Counted from the first letter of the stretch, positions 1 through 8,504 are shown. The stretch is 64,000 bases of DNA from Paenibacillus soyae (GCF_024623455.1 NZ_JANIPJ010000003.1:186001-250000); one strand, 5' to 3'. Made by a program: numbers and translations. The notes: a model not told the origin generated them from the sequence alone.

Positions 1-721
1 AGCTGACCTGTTCGTCGTCCCCCTCCATCAAATACATCGAGAGCAACGTCCGCTTGCGGTTCAGGAAATCGCTCTTGTCGTCCCATCTCATCAGGTCCCT
101 GCCGTCATTGCGCAGCTGAGCGGCGATTCCGAGCTCCTTCGCGTATTCCGCAACTTTCTCATGCCAAGGATGACCCGCCAGCATCACGCCGCACATACAT
201 GCCCAGACGAGCAGCGACGCCGACTTCAGTTCGATCATCTCGAGGTACGCTTCTTCCGTCCGAATGCCGTTCATCAAATCGAGCATTTGGCCGTTCGCGG
301 ATCGAAGGAGCTGTATATTAGTCATCTCCGCCAGCTTCCCCCGCAGTTCCGCGTTCGGCGCGGCCTCTAGGAGCGCCTGCTGGGACAGCGTAATGAACGA
401 AGTCGCGATATGGACGGAGAGCGGAAGCGGAAGCTTCATCCAGGGCTTGTCCGGGGCATCGCCATCCTCCAAGTCGTCCAAAATGTCGGATGCCAGAATA
501 AACAGCTCCACCGCGGCCGACGCCTTCTCGATGTCGGCATGTTCGCCGCCGAACATCCGGTAATGGATGGCCGTCAATTCGCCGAACAGCATCCTTTCCT
601 TCCTCTTGTCTTCGAGGAACAGCAGCGCGTGACGGCACATCGGCTCCGTCGTAAACCAGGTTCGGATACAGTCGCTCATGAGGCCGGCGATTCGATTCTT
701 GCGTTCGTACTGATCCTGCAC
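1..721 (-). CDS. comQ: ComQ-like isoprenyl transferase (3' end cut by window edge)
   Basis: Class I isoprenoid-synthase-fold protein that looks like ComQ, the enzyme that prenylates a tryptophan of the ComX pheromone precursor. 240 codons are visible and the reading frame is still open at the left edge; B. subtilis ComQ is about 300 residues. Seen: first Asp-rich motif DDLED near residues 82-86, inside the ComQ-like context ASDILDDLEDGDAPDKPWM, and a second acidic motif NDGRD near 205-209. Start is GTG at 721, with GGAGG seven bases upstream. comX and comP, if present, would lie just left of the window, since the usual order is comQ-comX-comP-comA. A general polyprenyl synthetase is the alternative. 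Confidence 0.75.
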   Translation of the reverse strand, partial: MQDQYERKNRIAGLMSDCIRTWFTTEPMCRHALLFLEDKRKERMLFGELTAIHYRMFGGEHADIEKASAAVELFILASDILDDLEDGDAPDKPWMKLPLPLSVHIATSFITLSQQALLEAAPNAELRGKLAEMTNIQLLRSANGQMLDLMNGIRTEEAYLEMIELKSASLLVWACMCGVMLAGHPWHEKVAEYAKELGIAAQLRNDGRDLMRWDDKSDFLNRKRTLLSMYLMEGDDEQVS

Positions 722-754
722 GGTATGTCCTCCGATTCAAGCAATCTAGCATCT

Positions 755-760
755 ATTATA
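755..760 (-). promoter_or_regulatory. Candidate -10 box of the ComQ-like gene
   Basis: A TATAAT hexamer reads toward the ComQ-like gene about 34 bases before its GTG. No good -35 hexamer lies 16-19 bases further up, which would fit an activated promoter. This is sequence reading only. Confidence 0.4.
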
Positions 761-917
761 CTATGATTGCTTCCCGGTTACATCCGGCGGCTCTTTCCTC
801 AATGCTCCCCCCTCGCTTCGTTTGGTTAAGAGTAGAGCGATCAGCTCCATCTTCTTCTGTATAAGGCTTTCGCGCTTCTGTGATGACCGATTGCCAGGAT
901 GGTCCGCGTCGGGTGAC

Positions 918-1661
918 TTAAACGCCAACACCTCCCGGTTCTCCTACGGCGTATTGCATATATACGGCTTCCATCGTTAATCCGCCGCCCGGAAGCCCTT
1001 CGATTAATCGTCCGGGACTGTCGCAAGCCGCCATTCTCCCCTTGCGCAGAACCAGGATCCGATCGCAGCGCGCCTGCATAAGGGACATGTCGTGCGAGGC
1101 GATGACAATGGTCTTGCCCTCCGCTCTGAGCGCCGCGAGTATCGCCCAGTAATCCCTCTTGGCCTGCGCGTCCAGCCCCGTCGTCGGCTCATCCAGGAAA
1201 ATAAGCTTCGGTTCGTGTGCTATCGCGATCGCGAGCATAGTCATTTGCTTCAGTCCGCCGGTCAACCCTCGGATCAACTTATCCGAATAGGGGAGCAGAC
1301 CGAAGCGGCTCAGGTAGGTATCGATTTCATGTTCTCGGCTATAGGCGCTCTGGAACGTCTCCAGCGCCTCCCGCACCGTCATCCGCTCAACGAGAGAAGC
1401 TCCTTGGGGAATCTTATTCATAGATCCCTTCAGCTGATCCGCTTCCAGCACCGCATCATGTCCCAGCAGGCGCAGAACGCCGCCGTCCGGCTGCAGATTG
1501 CAGGATAACAGCTCCAGCAGCGTGGATTTGCCCGCTCCGTTCATCCCCATAATTCCGAATAGCTCTCCTTGCCTCACTTGAAAGGATAGCTGCTTGATTG
1601 CATTATTCGCGCCGTAGAGCTTGCTCACTGTGTCCAATTGAATAATTGCCGGCATATCCAT
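918..1661 (-). CDS. ABC transporter ATP-binding protein (orphan)
   Basis: Nucleotide-binding subunit of an ABC transporter, CcmA/DrrA-like exporter class. Seen: Walker A GMNGAGKST near residues 39-47, a degenerate signature LTGGLKQ instead of LSGGQ, Walker B LIFLDEP followed by TTGLD, and the switch histidine in IASHD. No permease or binding protein is adjacent: the ComQ-like gene lies downstream and a 400-base non-coding spacer upstream. It may work with a permease encoded elsewhere. ATG at 1661 is used; an internal ATG at 1655 is also possible. The substrate cannot be told from sequence. Confidence 0.88.
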   Translation of the reverse strand: MDMPAIIQLDTVSKLYGANNAIKQLSFQVRQGELFGIMGMNGAGKSTLLELLSCNLQPDGGVLRLLGHDAVLEADQLKGSMNKIPQGASLVERMTVREALETFQSAYSREHEIDTYLSRFGLLPYSDKLIRGLTGGLKQMTMLAIAIAHEPKLIFLDEPTTGLDAQAKRDYWAILAALRAEGKTIVIASHDMSLMQARCDRILVLRKGRMAACDSPGRLIEGLPGGGLTMEAVYMQYAVGEPGGVGV

Positions 1662-1779
1662 TCGGCCTTCCTCCGTTAATGAAGATTACTTTAACGATAG
1701 CCGATCCCCCCTCAATTTTCACCGAAAAAGTGGTTCGTAATTAGCGCAATGAAGTTGCGTTCCGAAATCCCTTTCTTAG

Positions 1780-2070
1780 TTATTCACAGCCTTATCCACA
1801 TAAGTGAATAAATTGTTTGTAAATTCAGTCGACATTTATAACGAATAATATCGAATTAGGACAAGAAAACTACGGTTTTTAGGTACATTCTCTCCTTCTC
1901 AATAAAGAACGTGGACAATTATTCACGTTATGCACATTATCCACAATGCGCTTGTGAAAAAACTGTCCACGTTTGCATCTTACTCCCACTCTAGACAAAC
2001 CCTTTTATTTACGCGGTTTTTACATAGTTATCCACATCGACTTGTCGGTATGTGTGTAACTTTCTACACA
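1780..2070 (+). other. DnaA-box cluster in the leuA 3' intergenic region
   Basis: The AT-rich spacer between leuA and the ABC ATPase gene carries five exact TTATNCACA DnaA boxes, all in the same orientation: 1780-1788, 1792-1800, 1928-1936, 1937-1945 and 2028-2036. One-mismatch copies lie at 1919-1927, 1803-1811 (reverse), 1953-1961 (reverse), 2051-2059 (reverse) and 2062-2070. Boxes 1919-1945 are three 9-mers end to end with no gap. No dnaA, dnaN or rpmH is nearby, so a titration or regulatory cluster is more likely than oriC. From memory, B. subtilis has a DnaA-box cluster near gcp (tsaD), which here lies 2.4 kb away. Confidence 0.75.
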
Positions 2071-2073
2071 AGT

Positions 2074-3660
2074 TTAACTCAAGGCCTTCGAATCGACTTC
2101 ATTCGCGGTACGCGCCGCTTTCTCTGCACGAGTTCGGCCCGCTGTCATCATGGCTTGGTTGCATGCCGAGATATAAGCCTCCGCCGCCGCCAGAATAATA
2201 TCCTTGTGAATAGACGTTCCCCGGTATCTTTTCCCTTTGTGGATAATACTTACAACTGCCTCTCCATTAGCGCCTTCCCCTGTGGACAGCGAATGCAGCT
2301 CCAAATCCTCGAACTCTACCGCCACCGGTATCGCCTGGCCGATCGCGCGGATAACGGCCTCCAGCGGTCCTTCGCCCATGGCGATATAGGACTGATCCGC
2401 GCCTAGCTCGTTGTTCCGGATCGTGACCGTCGCGCTCCTTGCGCGCTGCGTTCCCGCATGCACCTGAAGGTCGACCAGCGCGAATGGATCCGGACGCGTT
2501 TTGGTCATATCGCCCGCAATGCGGATCAGCTGGTCGTCCGTCACGATTTTTTGGCCGTCCGCTACTTCCTTGAACCGGTCATAGATGGACTTCAGCTGAT
2601 CGTCCGTTACCTGAACGCCGTATTCCTCCAGCCGGTGCTTGATCGCATGGCTGCCGGAATGCTTGCCAAGAATGATCATGCTTCGGGAGATGCCCATCGC
2701 CTCGGGATCCATGATTTCATAGGTGCTGCGGTTTTTCAGCAGGCCATCCTGATGAATGCCGGATTCATGCTGGAACGCGTTCCGGCCGACGATCGGCTTG
2801 TTGTAGGCGATCGGGAAGTTCATCGTCCGGCTGACGACGCGGGAGGTTTCATAAATTTCTCCCATGTTAATGCCTGTCGCCGCCCGAATCGCGTCTTTGC
2901 GCGTCTCGACGGCCATGACCAGCTCCTCGAGCGAGCAGTTGCCTGCCCTCTCGCCAATCCCGTTCACGGTCACTTCGATTTGCGTGGCTCCCGCCTCGAT
3001 GGCCGCGAGGCTGTTCGCGACCGCAAGCCCCAGATCGTTATGGCAATGCGCGCTGTACCGGACCGTATCGCCGCCTCTCGCTTCGCGCCGAACCGTATGG
3101 AACAGGTCGGCCATTTCGTGCGGCAAAGCATACCCCAGCGTATCGGGAAGATTAATGATGGTCGCCCCTTCGGCAATGACCGCTTCCACCAGCTGAATGA
3201 CGAAATCCCGCCCCGAACGCGTGGAGTCCATTGCCGAAAACTCGATCTCGTCCACGAATTGCTTGCCGTATGCGACCATCTCGCGAGCGATCCGCACAAC
3301 CTCGTCGCGGGATTTGCGCAGCTGGTGGTTCAGGTGGATATCCGACGAGGAGATGAACAGATGCAGACGTCTGCGCGCGGCATCCTGCGTCGCCTTGACG
3401 GCCGCGTCAATGTCGGCTTTGACGGCTCTCGCGAAGCCGGCGATTTCGACATTTTGCAGCTCCCTTGCAATCTGCTGGACGGCCGCGAACTCGCCCGGAC
3501 TCGATACGGCAAAGCCCGGCTCGATGACGTCGATCCCCAGCTTCGCAAGCTGGCGGGCGATGACGATTTTTTTCTCGGGCGCGATCGAAGCTCCCGGCGA
3601 CTGCTCTCCGTCTCTTAACGTCGTATCGAATATTTGAATTTTTTTCATCTCTTGGCTCAT
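2074..3660 (-). CDS. leuA: 2-isopropylmalate synthase
   Basis: Condenses 2-ketoisovalerate with acetyl-CoA in the first committed step of leucine synthesis. Seen: N-terminal HMGL-like TIM barrel with DTTLRDGEQSPG near residue 12, metal-ligand motif SAHCHNDLGLA, NGIGERAGN, and a C-terminal LeuA regulatory domain of about 130 residues. 528 residues is full length for the bacterial long form. ATG at 3660 follows AGGAGG by eight bases. The other leu and ilv genes are not adjacent; the gene stands alone behind two leucine T-box leaders, so expression should rise when tRNA-Leu is uncharged. Confidence 0.97.
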   Translation of the reverse strand: MSQEMKKIQIFDTTLRDGEQSPGASIAPEKKIVIARQLAKLGIDVIEPGFAVSSPGEFAAVQQIARELQNVEIAGFARAVKADIDAAVKATQDAARRRLHLFISSSDIHLNHQLRKSRDEVVRIAREMVAYGKQFVDEIEFSAMDSTRSGRDFVIQLVEAVIAEGATIINLPDTLGYALPHEMADLFHTVRREARGGDTVRYSAHCHNDLGLAVANSLAAIEAGATQIEVTVNGIGERAGNCSLEELVMAVETRKDAIRAATGINMGEIYETSRVVSRTMNFPIAYNKPIVGRNAFQHESGIHQDGLLKNRSTYEIMDPEAMGISRSMIILGKHSGSHAIKHRLEEYGVQVTDDQLKSIYDRFKEVADGQKIVTDDQLIRIAGDMTKTRPDPFALVDLQVHAGTQRARSATVTIRNNELGADQSYIAMGEGPLEAVIRAIGQAIPVAVEFEDLELHSLSTGEGANGEAVVSIIHKGKRYRGTSIHKDIILAAAEAYISACNQAMMTAGRTRAEKAARTANEVDSKALS

Positions 3661-3684
3661 GATCCATTCCTCCTAGAATGTGTA

Positions 3685-3729
3685 GAAATAAAATAAACCC
3701 GCCGTCTCCGTAAAAGAGACGACAGGTTT
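3685..3729 (-). terminator. leuA: Attenuator terminator of the leuA-proximal T-box
   Basis: Stem-loop with arms at 3695-3709 and about 3716-3729, one side reading CCTGTCGTCTC, followed by a U-rich tract toward leuA. It ends the leader when tRNA-Leu is charged. Its stem sequence is nearly the same as that of the upstream leader's terminator. Confidence 0.85.
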
Positions 3730-4030
3730 GCCGTGGTACCACTCTCATTGACTGCAGCCACAAGTCCTCCGACGGACCATAGAGATCCCGGAAGCGCGAA
3801 TGTCGCAGCCCGCTTCAAGCCCGATCACGGCGGCTAACCGTATCGAAGTAGGGGGCAGCATCCACCAGAGATGAATGTCATCCTTTCCCTCGATCCGCTC
3901 CCAGGCGAGATTCAAGCGTTCGCTTCGACTGCGTCGCACCGACCCGCAGCTCTCTGACCGACGTTACGCCCGCAGGCGTTCGCCCCTATCCAGCTATCGC
4001 TTTACTGCTCCTGTTCCCAGCGTTTTCCTT
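3690..4030 (-). promoter_or_regulatory. leuA: T-box leader 2 (leucine, CUC specifier), proximal to leuA
   Basis: tRNA-sensing riboswitch. Reading on the minus strand: conserved Stem I start CTGGGAACAGGAGCAGTAAAG, apical-loop element GGTGCGACGCAG, and specifier region GAATCTCGCCTGGGAG near 3893-3908, in which CTC followed by a purine fits leucine. The T-box core AGAGTGGTACCACGG at 3731-3747 departs from consensus AGGGTGGTACCGCG but keeps the TGGT that pairs with the ACCA end of tRNA-Leu. It is followed by its own terminator and then leuA. Confidence 0.88.
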
Positions 4031-4047
4031 TATACACTTCAATCGAC

Positions 4048-4090
4048 AACAAGAAAAGCCTGTCGTCTCCTAATCAAGAGACGACAGGCT
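4048..4090 (-). terminator. leuA: Attenuator terminator of the distal T-box
   Basis: Perfect 13-bp stem AGCCTGTCGTCTC (arms 4057-4069 and 4078-4090) with a short AT-rich loop and a following TTTTCTT tract on the minus strand. It is the termination decision point of T-box 1. Confidence 0.88.
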
Positions 4091-4385
4091 ATAATGACCC
4101 GCGCGGTACCACCCTTGTTGACTCGCTCACATTCCTTAACGAAAATGCTGCGCGCCCACCTTAACCATAAGACCGGCTCCGGATGCCGATTCCTATGAAC
4201 CTCTTCACGGAGGTTAACCGTAGCCGTGTACGCAAAGCCCAATGAGCTTTCTCCACCGCTCCGCTCCCAGGCGAGCTTCAAACCAATCTTCGTCCGCGTT
4301 GCACCCGCCCGCGGCTCTCTGAGCTTCCCGATTGGCTTTACTGTTCCTGTTCCCAGCGTTTCGTCGCTATGAGTTGTTTCGAAGT
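4048..4385 (-). promoter_or_regulatory. leuA: T-box leader 1 (leucine, CUC specifier), distal to leuA
   Basis: First of two tandem T-boxes. Seen on the minus strand: CTGGGAACAGGAACAGTAAAG at the Stem I base, apical-loop element GGTGCAACGCGG, specifier region GAAGCTCGCCTGGGAG near 4265-4280 with CTC (Leu) followed by G, and a full-consensus T-box AGGGTGGTACCGCG at about 4101-4116. The downstream terminator matches that of leader 2. Only transcripts that read through this leader reach leader 2. Confidence 0.92.
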
Positions 4386-4395
4386 ATTGTTGCTT

Positions 4396-4424
4396 ATTAT
4401 ATGCAAATCGTTATTGTCTGTCAA
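4396..4424 (-). promoter_or_regulatory. leuA: Consensus sigma-A promoter of the T-box/leuA unit
   Basis: TTGACA (4419-4424), a 17-base spacer and TATAAT (4396-4401) on the minus strand: a perfect match to the housekeeping consensus. The -35 box overlaps the stop region of tsaD. Such a strong promoter is usual where control is by attenuation. Confidence 0.93.
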
Positions 4425-5503
4425 TTATGGGCCGATAAAGACCAGCCCTCGAGGGGCAGACCGGGATCCGCCTTCATGTCGAGGTTCGAGAACTGGGACC
4501 GCTTCAGCTTCAAATGAGCAGCGGCGCCGATCATGGCGGCATTGTCCGTGCACAGTCCGCCGGGCGGGATCAGCAGCTCGATTCCCTCCGCCTCGCAGCG
4601 AGAGGTCAGCGCCGTCCGCAAGCCGCGATTGGCCGCGACTCCTCCGCATAGCAGAAGCTGCTTGGCTCCGTATTGCCGCACCGCGCGAAGCGCCTTCGTG
4701 ACCAGCACGTCGATAACGGATTCCTGGAACCCGCGCGCAAGCGCCGCTTCATCCAGCTCCAGCCCCTTCATCCGCGTCTGGTTGATAACCGCCAGCACCG
4801 CCGATTTCAGCCCGCTGAAGCTGAAGTCGTAGCTGTCCGGCTCCAGCCATGCTCTCGGCAATTCGATCGCGTTCTCCGCCCCTGCGGCCAGCTTGTCGAT
4901 ATGCGGACCTCCGGGATAAGGCAGTTGCAGCGCGCGCGCCACCTTGTCATAGGCTTCCCCTACCGCGTCGTCCCGCGTGCGGCCCACGACCCGGAACTCG
5001 CCTTCGCTCTCGAGCAGCACCAGCTCGGTATGCCCGCCGGACACGACGAGCGCCATGCATGGATAGTTCATCTCGTGCACCAGCTCGTTGGCATAGATAT
5101 GGCCTGCTATATGGTGGGTGCCGATAAGCGGAATATCGAGAGCCATCGCCAGACTCTTGGCGGCGACGATCCCAACCAGCAGCGCCCCGACAAGCCCGGG
5201 CCCCTGCGTCACCGCGATCGCCGACAAGTCCCGCAACGAACAGCCCGCTTCGCGAACCGCCTGCTCCATAATGAGCGTTATCGTCTCTACATGCTTGCGG
5301 GACGCGATCTCCGGCACGACGCCGCCGAATCGGACGTGAACGTCGATCTGACTCGATACCACGTTCGACAAGATGTGTTTGCCTCCGCGAATGACGGATG
5401 CCGATGTTTCGTCGCAGCTTGTTTCGATGGCCAATATAAGCGAATGATCAAAAGATTCCGCAGCCTCTGTCGCCGATCGATCGTTTCCTGCGTTCCTACT
5501 CAT
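4421..5503 (-). CDS. tsaD: tRNA N6-adenosine threonylcarbamoyltransferase TsaD
   Basis: Transfers threonylcarbamoyl to A37 of ANN-decoding tRNAs (t6A), working with TsaB and TsaE encoded upstream. Seen: Kae1/Gcp fold starting with [11 protein letters not shown], metal-binding HxxxH (H131, H135) in [15 protein letters not shown], and a C-terminal [10 protein letters not shown]. At 360 residues it is slightly longer than usual because of an N-terminal extension of about 20 residues. ATG at 5503 follows GGGAGGGAG and overlaps the end of rimI by eight bases. It is the last gene of the thiL-tsaE-tsaB-rimI-tsaD operon. Confidence 0.97.
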   Translation of the reverse strand: MSRNAGNDRSATEAAESFDHSLILAIETSCDETSASVIRGGKHILSNVVSSQIDVHVRFGGVVPEIASRKHVETITLIMEQAVREAGCSLRDLSAIAVTQGPGLVGALLVGIVAAKSLAMALDIPLIGTHHIAGHIYANELVHEMNYPCMALVVSGGHTELVLLESEGEFRVVGRTRDDAVGEAYDKVARALQLPYPGGPHIDKLAAGAENAIELPRAWLEPDSYDFSFSGLKSAVLAVINQTRMKGLELDEAALARGFQESVIDVLVTKALRAVRQYGAKQLLLCGGVAANRGLRTALTSRCEAEGIELLIPPGGLCTDNAAMIGAAAHLKLKRSQFSNLDMKADPGLPLEGWSLSAHN

Positions 5504-5993
5504 GCCGTCTCCCTCCCTTCTTCAGCTTCTCGACATCCAGCTCGGCCCACATAATGAGCGCGTCTTCGTTATTGTCGGAATAATAGCGCGGACGAATGCC
5601 GGCCGGCTCGAAGCCGAATTTACGATACAGCTTTTGGGCCGTCTTATTGGTCACTCGTACCTCCAGCGTCATGCGGGCCGCGCCGAAAAAGACGGCCGTC
5701 CGCTGCAGCTGGTCCAGCAGCCTGTTGCCGAGCCCTTTGCCCCGCATATCCGCGCGGACGGCGATATTCGTAATATGGGCCTCGTCCACGATGACCCACA
5801 TGCCCCCGTAACCGAGCAATTCCCCCCGATACTCCATGACGAGATAACGGGCGAACATATTGTTCGTCAGCTCGTTCTGGAACGCCTCCTCGGACCAGGG
5901 GCTGCTGAACGCTTCCTCTTCGATGGCCAGAATGGCCGGAATATCCTGCTTGGTCATGGCCCGGTAGATCAGCTTGTTCGTATCCATGCTCAT
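5496..5993 (-). CDS. rimI: Ribosomal protein S18-alanine N-acetyltransferase RimI
   Basis: GNAT-fold enzyme that acetylates the N-terminus of ribosomal protein S18. Seen: GNAT core [20 protein letters not shown], containing the acetyl-CoA loop R/QxxGxG/A as RGKGLG, then [19 protein letters not shown], typical of RimI. 165 residues is close to the family length. The start overlaps the tsaB stop in an ATGA arrangement, so the two are translationally coupled. The position between tsaB and tsaD is the common Bacillales order. Confidence 0.93.
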   Translation of the reverse strand: MSMDTNKLIYRAMTKQDIPAILAIEEEAFSSPWSEEAFQNELTNNMFARYLVMEYRGELLGYGGMWVIVDEAHITNIAVRADMRGKGLGNRLLDQLQRTAVFFGAARMTLEVRVTNKTAQKLYRKFGFEPAGIRPRYYSDNNEDALIMWAELDVEKLKKGGRRHE

Positions 5994-6808
5994 CCCCGCG
6001 ACTCTCCCGATTGCCTTGCCTTCAGCTTCACTTCCGCTTCCGTAAGCTGCGTGTAATTGGGGGTAAACGCGTGAACGTCAGCGAACGATTCGGCAGCCAA
6101 ATTCAGCATGCCCAGCTCGGCCAAGTACCTTCCTCGCAGAACATGCGGCAGCAGGTTCACCGCGAGACCGGCTCCCCGGCCCTTCTCCTGCAGCTTGGCA
6201 GCCGCCTCGCCATGCAGGGACAAGTCGCCGGTCAGCCAGATGACCGGACGCTCGTCCTCCTGCCTCGTCTCTGCTTCCCGTACGATTTCATCCACCCAAT
6301 CCATCATGATCCGAACGCCGTCATCCTGAATTCTGCTCCAGCCGGACGCATGGCCCGCTTCGAACATCGCCCCGTACACTTGACCTCTTCGGGCATCCAT
6401 AATAGGAATGAAGAAGTGCGTGCCGGTCAGCTTCCCAGGCAGCTCGCCGTCTACCGCGCCGATGCCCTCGCGCAAAGCGCCGTAAGCGATCGCCTCCAAG
6501 CTGGAGACGCCCGTCAGCGGCTTCTCCCAAGCCCACGCGAGCGTCTTCGCCGCGGTGACGGCAATTCTCATGCCTGTATAGGAACCAGGGCCGCTCCCGA
6601 CGACGATCGCATCCAAACTCTCTCTCGAGACGCCCGCTTCCTCCAAAATCGATTTGACATGCGTGATGACATGCACGGAATGATTGCGCTCGGCGATCGA
6701 CTCGATCTCCGACAGCACTTGATTCCCCCGCAGCACCGCCGCGGACATCGCCGCCGTCGACGTATCGAGCGCAAGCACCGTTCCGTTATAGGCTTCCGTC
6801 ATTCTCAT
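5990..6808 (-). CDS. tsaB: tRNA threonylcarbamoyladenosine biosynthesis protein TsaB
   Basis: Non-catalytic Kae1-like partner of TsaD in t6A synthesis. Seen: opening VLALDTSTAAMSAAVL and the GSGPGSYTGMRI motif that defines the family. I choose ATG at 6808 because GGGAG lies six to seven bases upstream and homologues start near this point; an upstream start at 6850 would add 14 residues without family similarity. The gene overlaps the end of tsaE by about 23 bases and is coupled to rimI at its 3' end. The resulting 272 residues are somewhat longer than E. coli TsaB (about 231). Confidence 0.95.
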   Translation of the reverse strand: MRMTEAYNGTVLALDTSTAAMSAAVLRGNQVLSEIESIAERNHSVHVITHVKSILEEAGVSRESLDAIVVGSGPGSYTGMRIAVTAAKTLAWAWEKPLTGVSSLEAIAYGALREGIGAVDGELPGKLTGTHFFIPIMDARRGQVYGAMFEAGHASGWSRIQDDGVRIMMDWVDEIVREAETRQEDERPVIWLTGDLSLHGEAAAKLQEKGRGAGLAVNLLPHVLRGRYLAELGMLNLAAESFADVHAFTPNYTQLTEAEVKLKARQSGESRG

Positions 6809-7292
6809 TTGTCGCTCCCATCTTGTTCCACTCGTCGCACCAATCGGCATAAGGCTCCCCGATGCCCGTCGCTCTCACCACTCTCGACTCGCCGCCCAAA
6901 TGCTCGATAAACAGCTCCAGACGGTTCGGAGGCAGCAAGTCCTCGATCAAGCTCGCCCACTCTACCAGCGTAACGCCTTCTCCGTAGAAATAGTCGTCCA
7001 GCCCCAGCTCGTCGGCTTCTTCCTGCGACAGCCGATACACATCCATATGGTAGAAAGACAGCTTCTCGCCATCATATTCTTTAATAATCGTAAAGGTCGG
7101 GCTGTTCACGATTCCCTTCACGCCGATCGCCTTGGCGAAAGCCTGCGAGAACGTCGTCTTCCCCGCGCCCAAATCGCCGTCCAGCGTAATGACAGTGCCG
7201 GGAACCGCTTTGGCGGCGATTCGTTCCGCCAGCTCAGCCGTTTCCTGCAGGCTATGAATTTGCCAATCCGCCCGCGCGCTTGCTTGCTCCAT
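6786..7292 (-). CDS. tsaE: tRNA threonylcarbamoyladenosine ATPase TsaE
   Basis: P-loop ATPase that drives turnover of the TsaB-TsaD complex. Seen from the ATG at 7292: Walker A GDLGAGKTT near residues 39-47, NSPTFTIIKEY, and HMDVYRL, all hallmark TsaE motifs. A longer frame from 7340 exists but overlaps thiL and adds 16 unconserved residues, so the internal ATG is preferred; its ribosome site is only moderate. It overlaps thiL by about 15 bases and tsaB by about 23, which shows one tight operon. Confidence 0.94.
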   Translation of the reverse strand: MEQASARADWQIHSLQETAELAERIAAKAVPGTVITLDGDLGAGKTTFSQAFAKAIGVKGIVNSPTFTIIKEYDGEKLSFYHMDVYRLSQEEADELGLDDYFYGEGVTLVEWASLIEDLLPPNRLELFIEHLGGESRVVRATGIGEPYADWCDEWNKMGATNENDGSL

Positions 7293-7305
7293 CTTCTTCA
7301 CCCGT

Positions 7306-8367
7306 TCATTCGTCAAAATGATTGTAGCCGCGCTTCCCAATCTTCCGGCGGGCTATCCTACCGGAAGCCCGCTCGCCGTTCCAGTTCTTCGGCAGCGGAA
7401 TCAACTCCACGTCCGGCTCGCCTGCTTCCGCCTTGCCAATAATGTAGAACGGCAGTCCGCGTTCATGGAACGCCTTCTGGACCGCATCCGCTCCGCCGCT
7501 CTCCACGGTTCCGACGAGTACATAGTCCTCGCCCCCGTAAAGCATCCATTCGAGCGGATCGATTCCCGCCTTGGCGGCATAAGCGCTCAATGAGCCGCTC
7601 TTCGGCAGCCGCCCCTCCTCCAGAACGATCCGGAGACCGGACGCTTCCGCCAGCTCCCAGGCCTCGCTAGCTAGACCGTCGCTCACGTCGTTCAAGCTGC
7701 GGCAAGCGCCGGACTTCAGCAGCAGCCTGCCCGCCAGCACCGACGGCTTCGGCCGCTTGTGGGCGGCAACGATTGCGGCATATTCGGAGTCGGGAGTCCC
7801 CGCTTCCTCCCGAAGGAGAAGGTGCAGACCGGCCGCCGACATGCCGAGCGGACCGGTCACGAATACCGCGTCTCCCGGCCGGGCGCCCGAGCGCCGAAGC
7901 TCCTTGCCCGTCTCCACCGTTCCGGTTAACGTCACGCTGACGACCATATGGCTCGGAGCCGAAGTCGTATCGCCGCCGATTACCGCAATGCCGTACTGTT
8001 CGGCGCATACGTACAGACCGTCGTAGACGCGGCGCATCCGCTCCGAACCGTAGCCGGACGGCACGCTGACCGAGACCACCGCGTGAAGCGGCACGCCTCC
8101 CATCGCGGCGATGTCGCTTACGTTCGCGGCGAGCGCTTTATAGCCGACGTCTTCGTCCGCCATCGTTCCTTCCGCGAAGTGAACCGTCTCCACCATCGTA
8201 TCGACCGCGATCAACAAGCTTCCGGCTCCGTCCAGCCCGGCTTCGGCAAGGCTTAGGTCCACGGCGGCGGCGTCGTCGCCGATCCCCAGAGTAACGCCCC
8301 GCCGGCGCTGCCATTCGGCAGTTTGCCTTCCGGCCGTCCAATGTCGAATGCTTGCGAATTCGTCCAA
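7306..8367 (-). CDS. thiL: Thiamine-monophosphate kinase ThiL
   Basis: Phosphorylates thiamine monophosphate to thiamine pyrophosphate using ATP. Seen: LGIGDDAAAVD near residues 27-36, the metal/phosphate motif of the ThiL/PurM fold, MADEDVGYKALAANVSDIAAMGG, and VIGGDTTSAPS. 353 residues is slightly longer than typical (about 325). The start is TTG at 8367 with GGGGGAG about ten bases upstream; the residues that follow (DEFASIR) match the usual ThiL N-terminus. First gene of the t6A operon, as in other Bacillales. Confidence 0.95.
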   Translation of the reverse strand: MDEFASIRHWTAGRQTAEWQRRRGVTLGIGDDAAAVDLSLAEAGLDGAGSLLIAVDTMVETVHFAEGTMADEDVGYKALAANVSDIAAMGGVPLHAVVSVSVPSGYGSERMRRVYDGLYVCAEQYGIAVIGGDTTSAPSHMVVSVTLTGTVETGKELRRSGARPGDAVFVTGPLGMSAAGLHLLLREEAGTPDSEYAAIVAAHKRPKPSVLAGRLLLKSGACRSLNDVSDGLASEAWELAEASGLRIVLEEGRLPKSGSLSAYAAKAGIDPLEWMLYGGEDYVLVGTVESGGADAVQKAFHERGLPFYIIGKAEAGEPDVELIPLPKNWNGERASGRIARRKIGKRGYNHFDE

Positions 8368-8461
8368 CGATCCATTCTCCCCCAGCTAGCGTAATCCGCT
8401 TCTTTTTCTACTCATTTTACCTTAATCGACCCTATATTCAAAGCTTCGCCGCGCATGATAC

Positions 8462-8504
8462 AAGCCTCTTACGCCCAGGCGGACCGCCGGGGCGTAAGAG
8501 GCTT
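8462..8504 (-). terminator. Perfect 15-bp stem-loop after the HD-GYP gene
   Basis: AAGCCTCTTACGCCC at 8462-8476 pairs perfectly with 8490-8504, with a GC-rich loop. There is no long U-tract on either strand, so it may be a weak terminator or an mRNA-stabilising end for the HD-GYP transcript that ends just upstream. Confidence 0.5.

Noticed and set aside
1680..2073. A true chromosomal origin
   Set aside because: The DnaA boxes are many, but no dnaA, dnaN, rpmH or parAB genes lie near, and the flanking genes are not origin genes; a regulatory cluster is more likely.
2458..3618. Long plus-strand frame inside leuA
   Set aside because: leuA on the other strand is unmistakable and the plus-strand translation has no family features.
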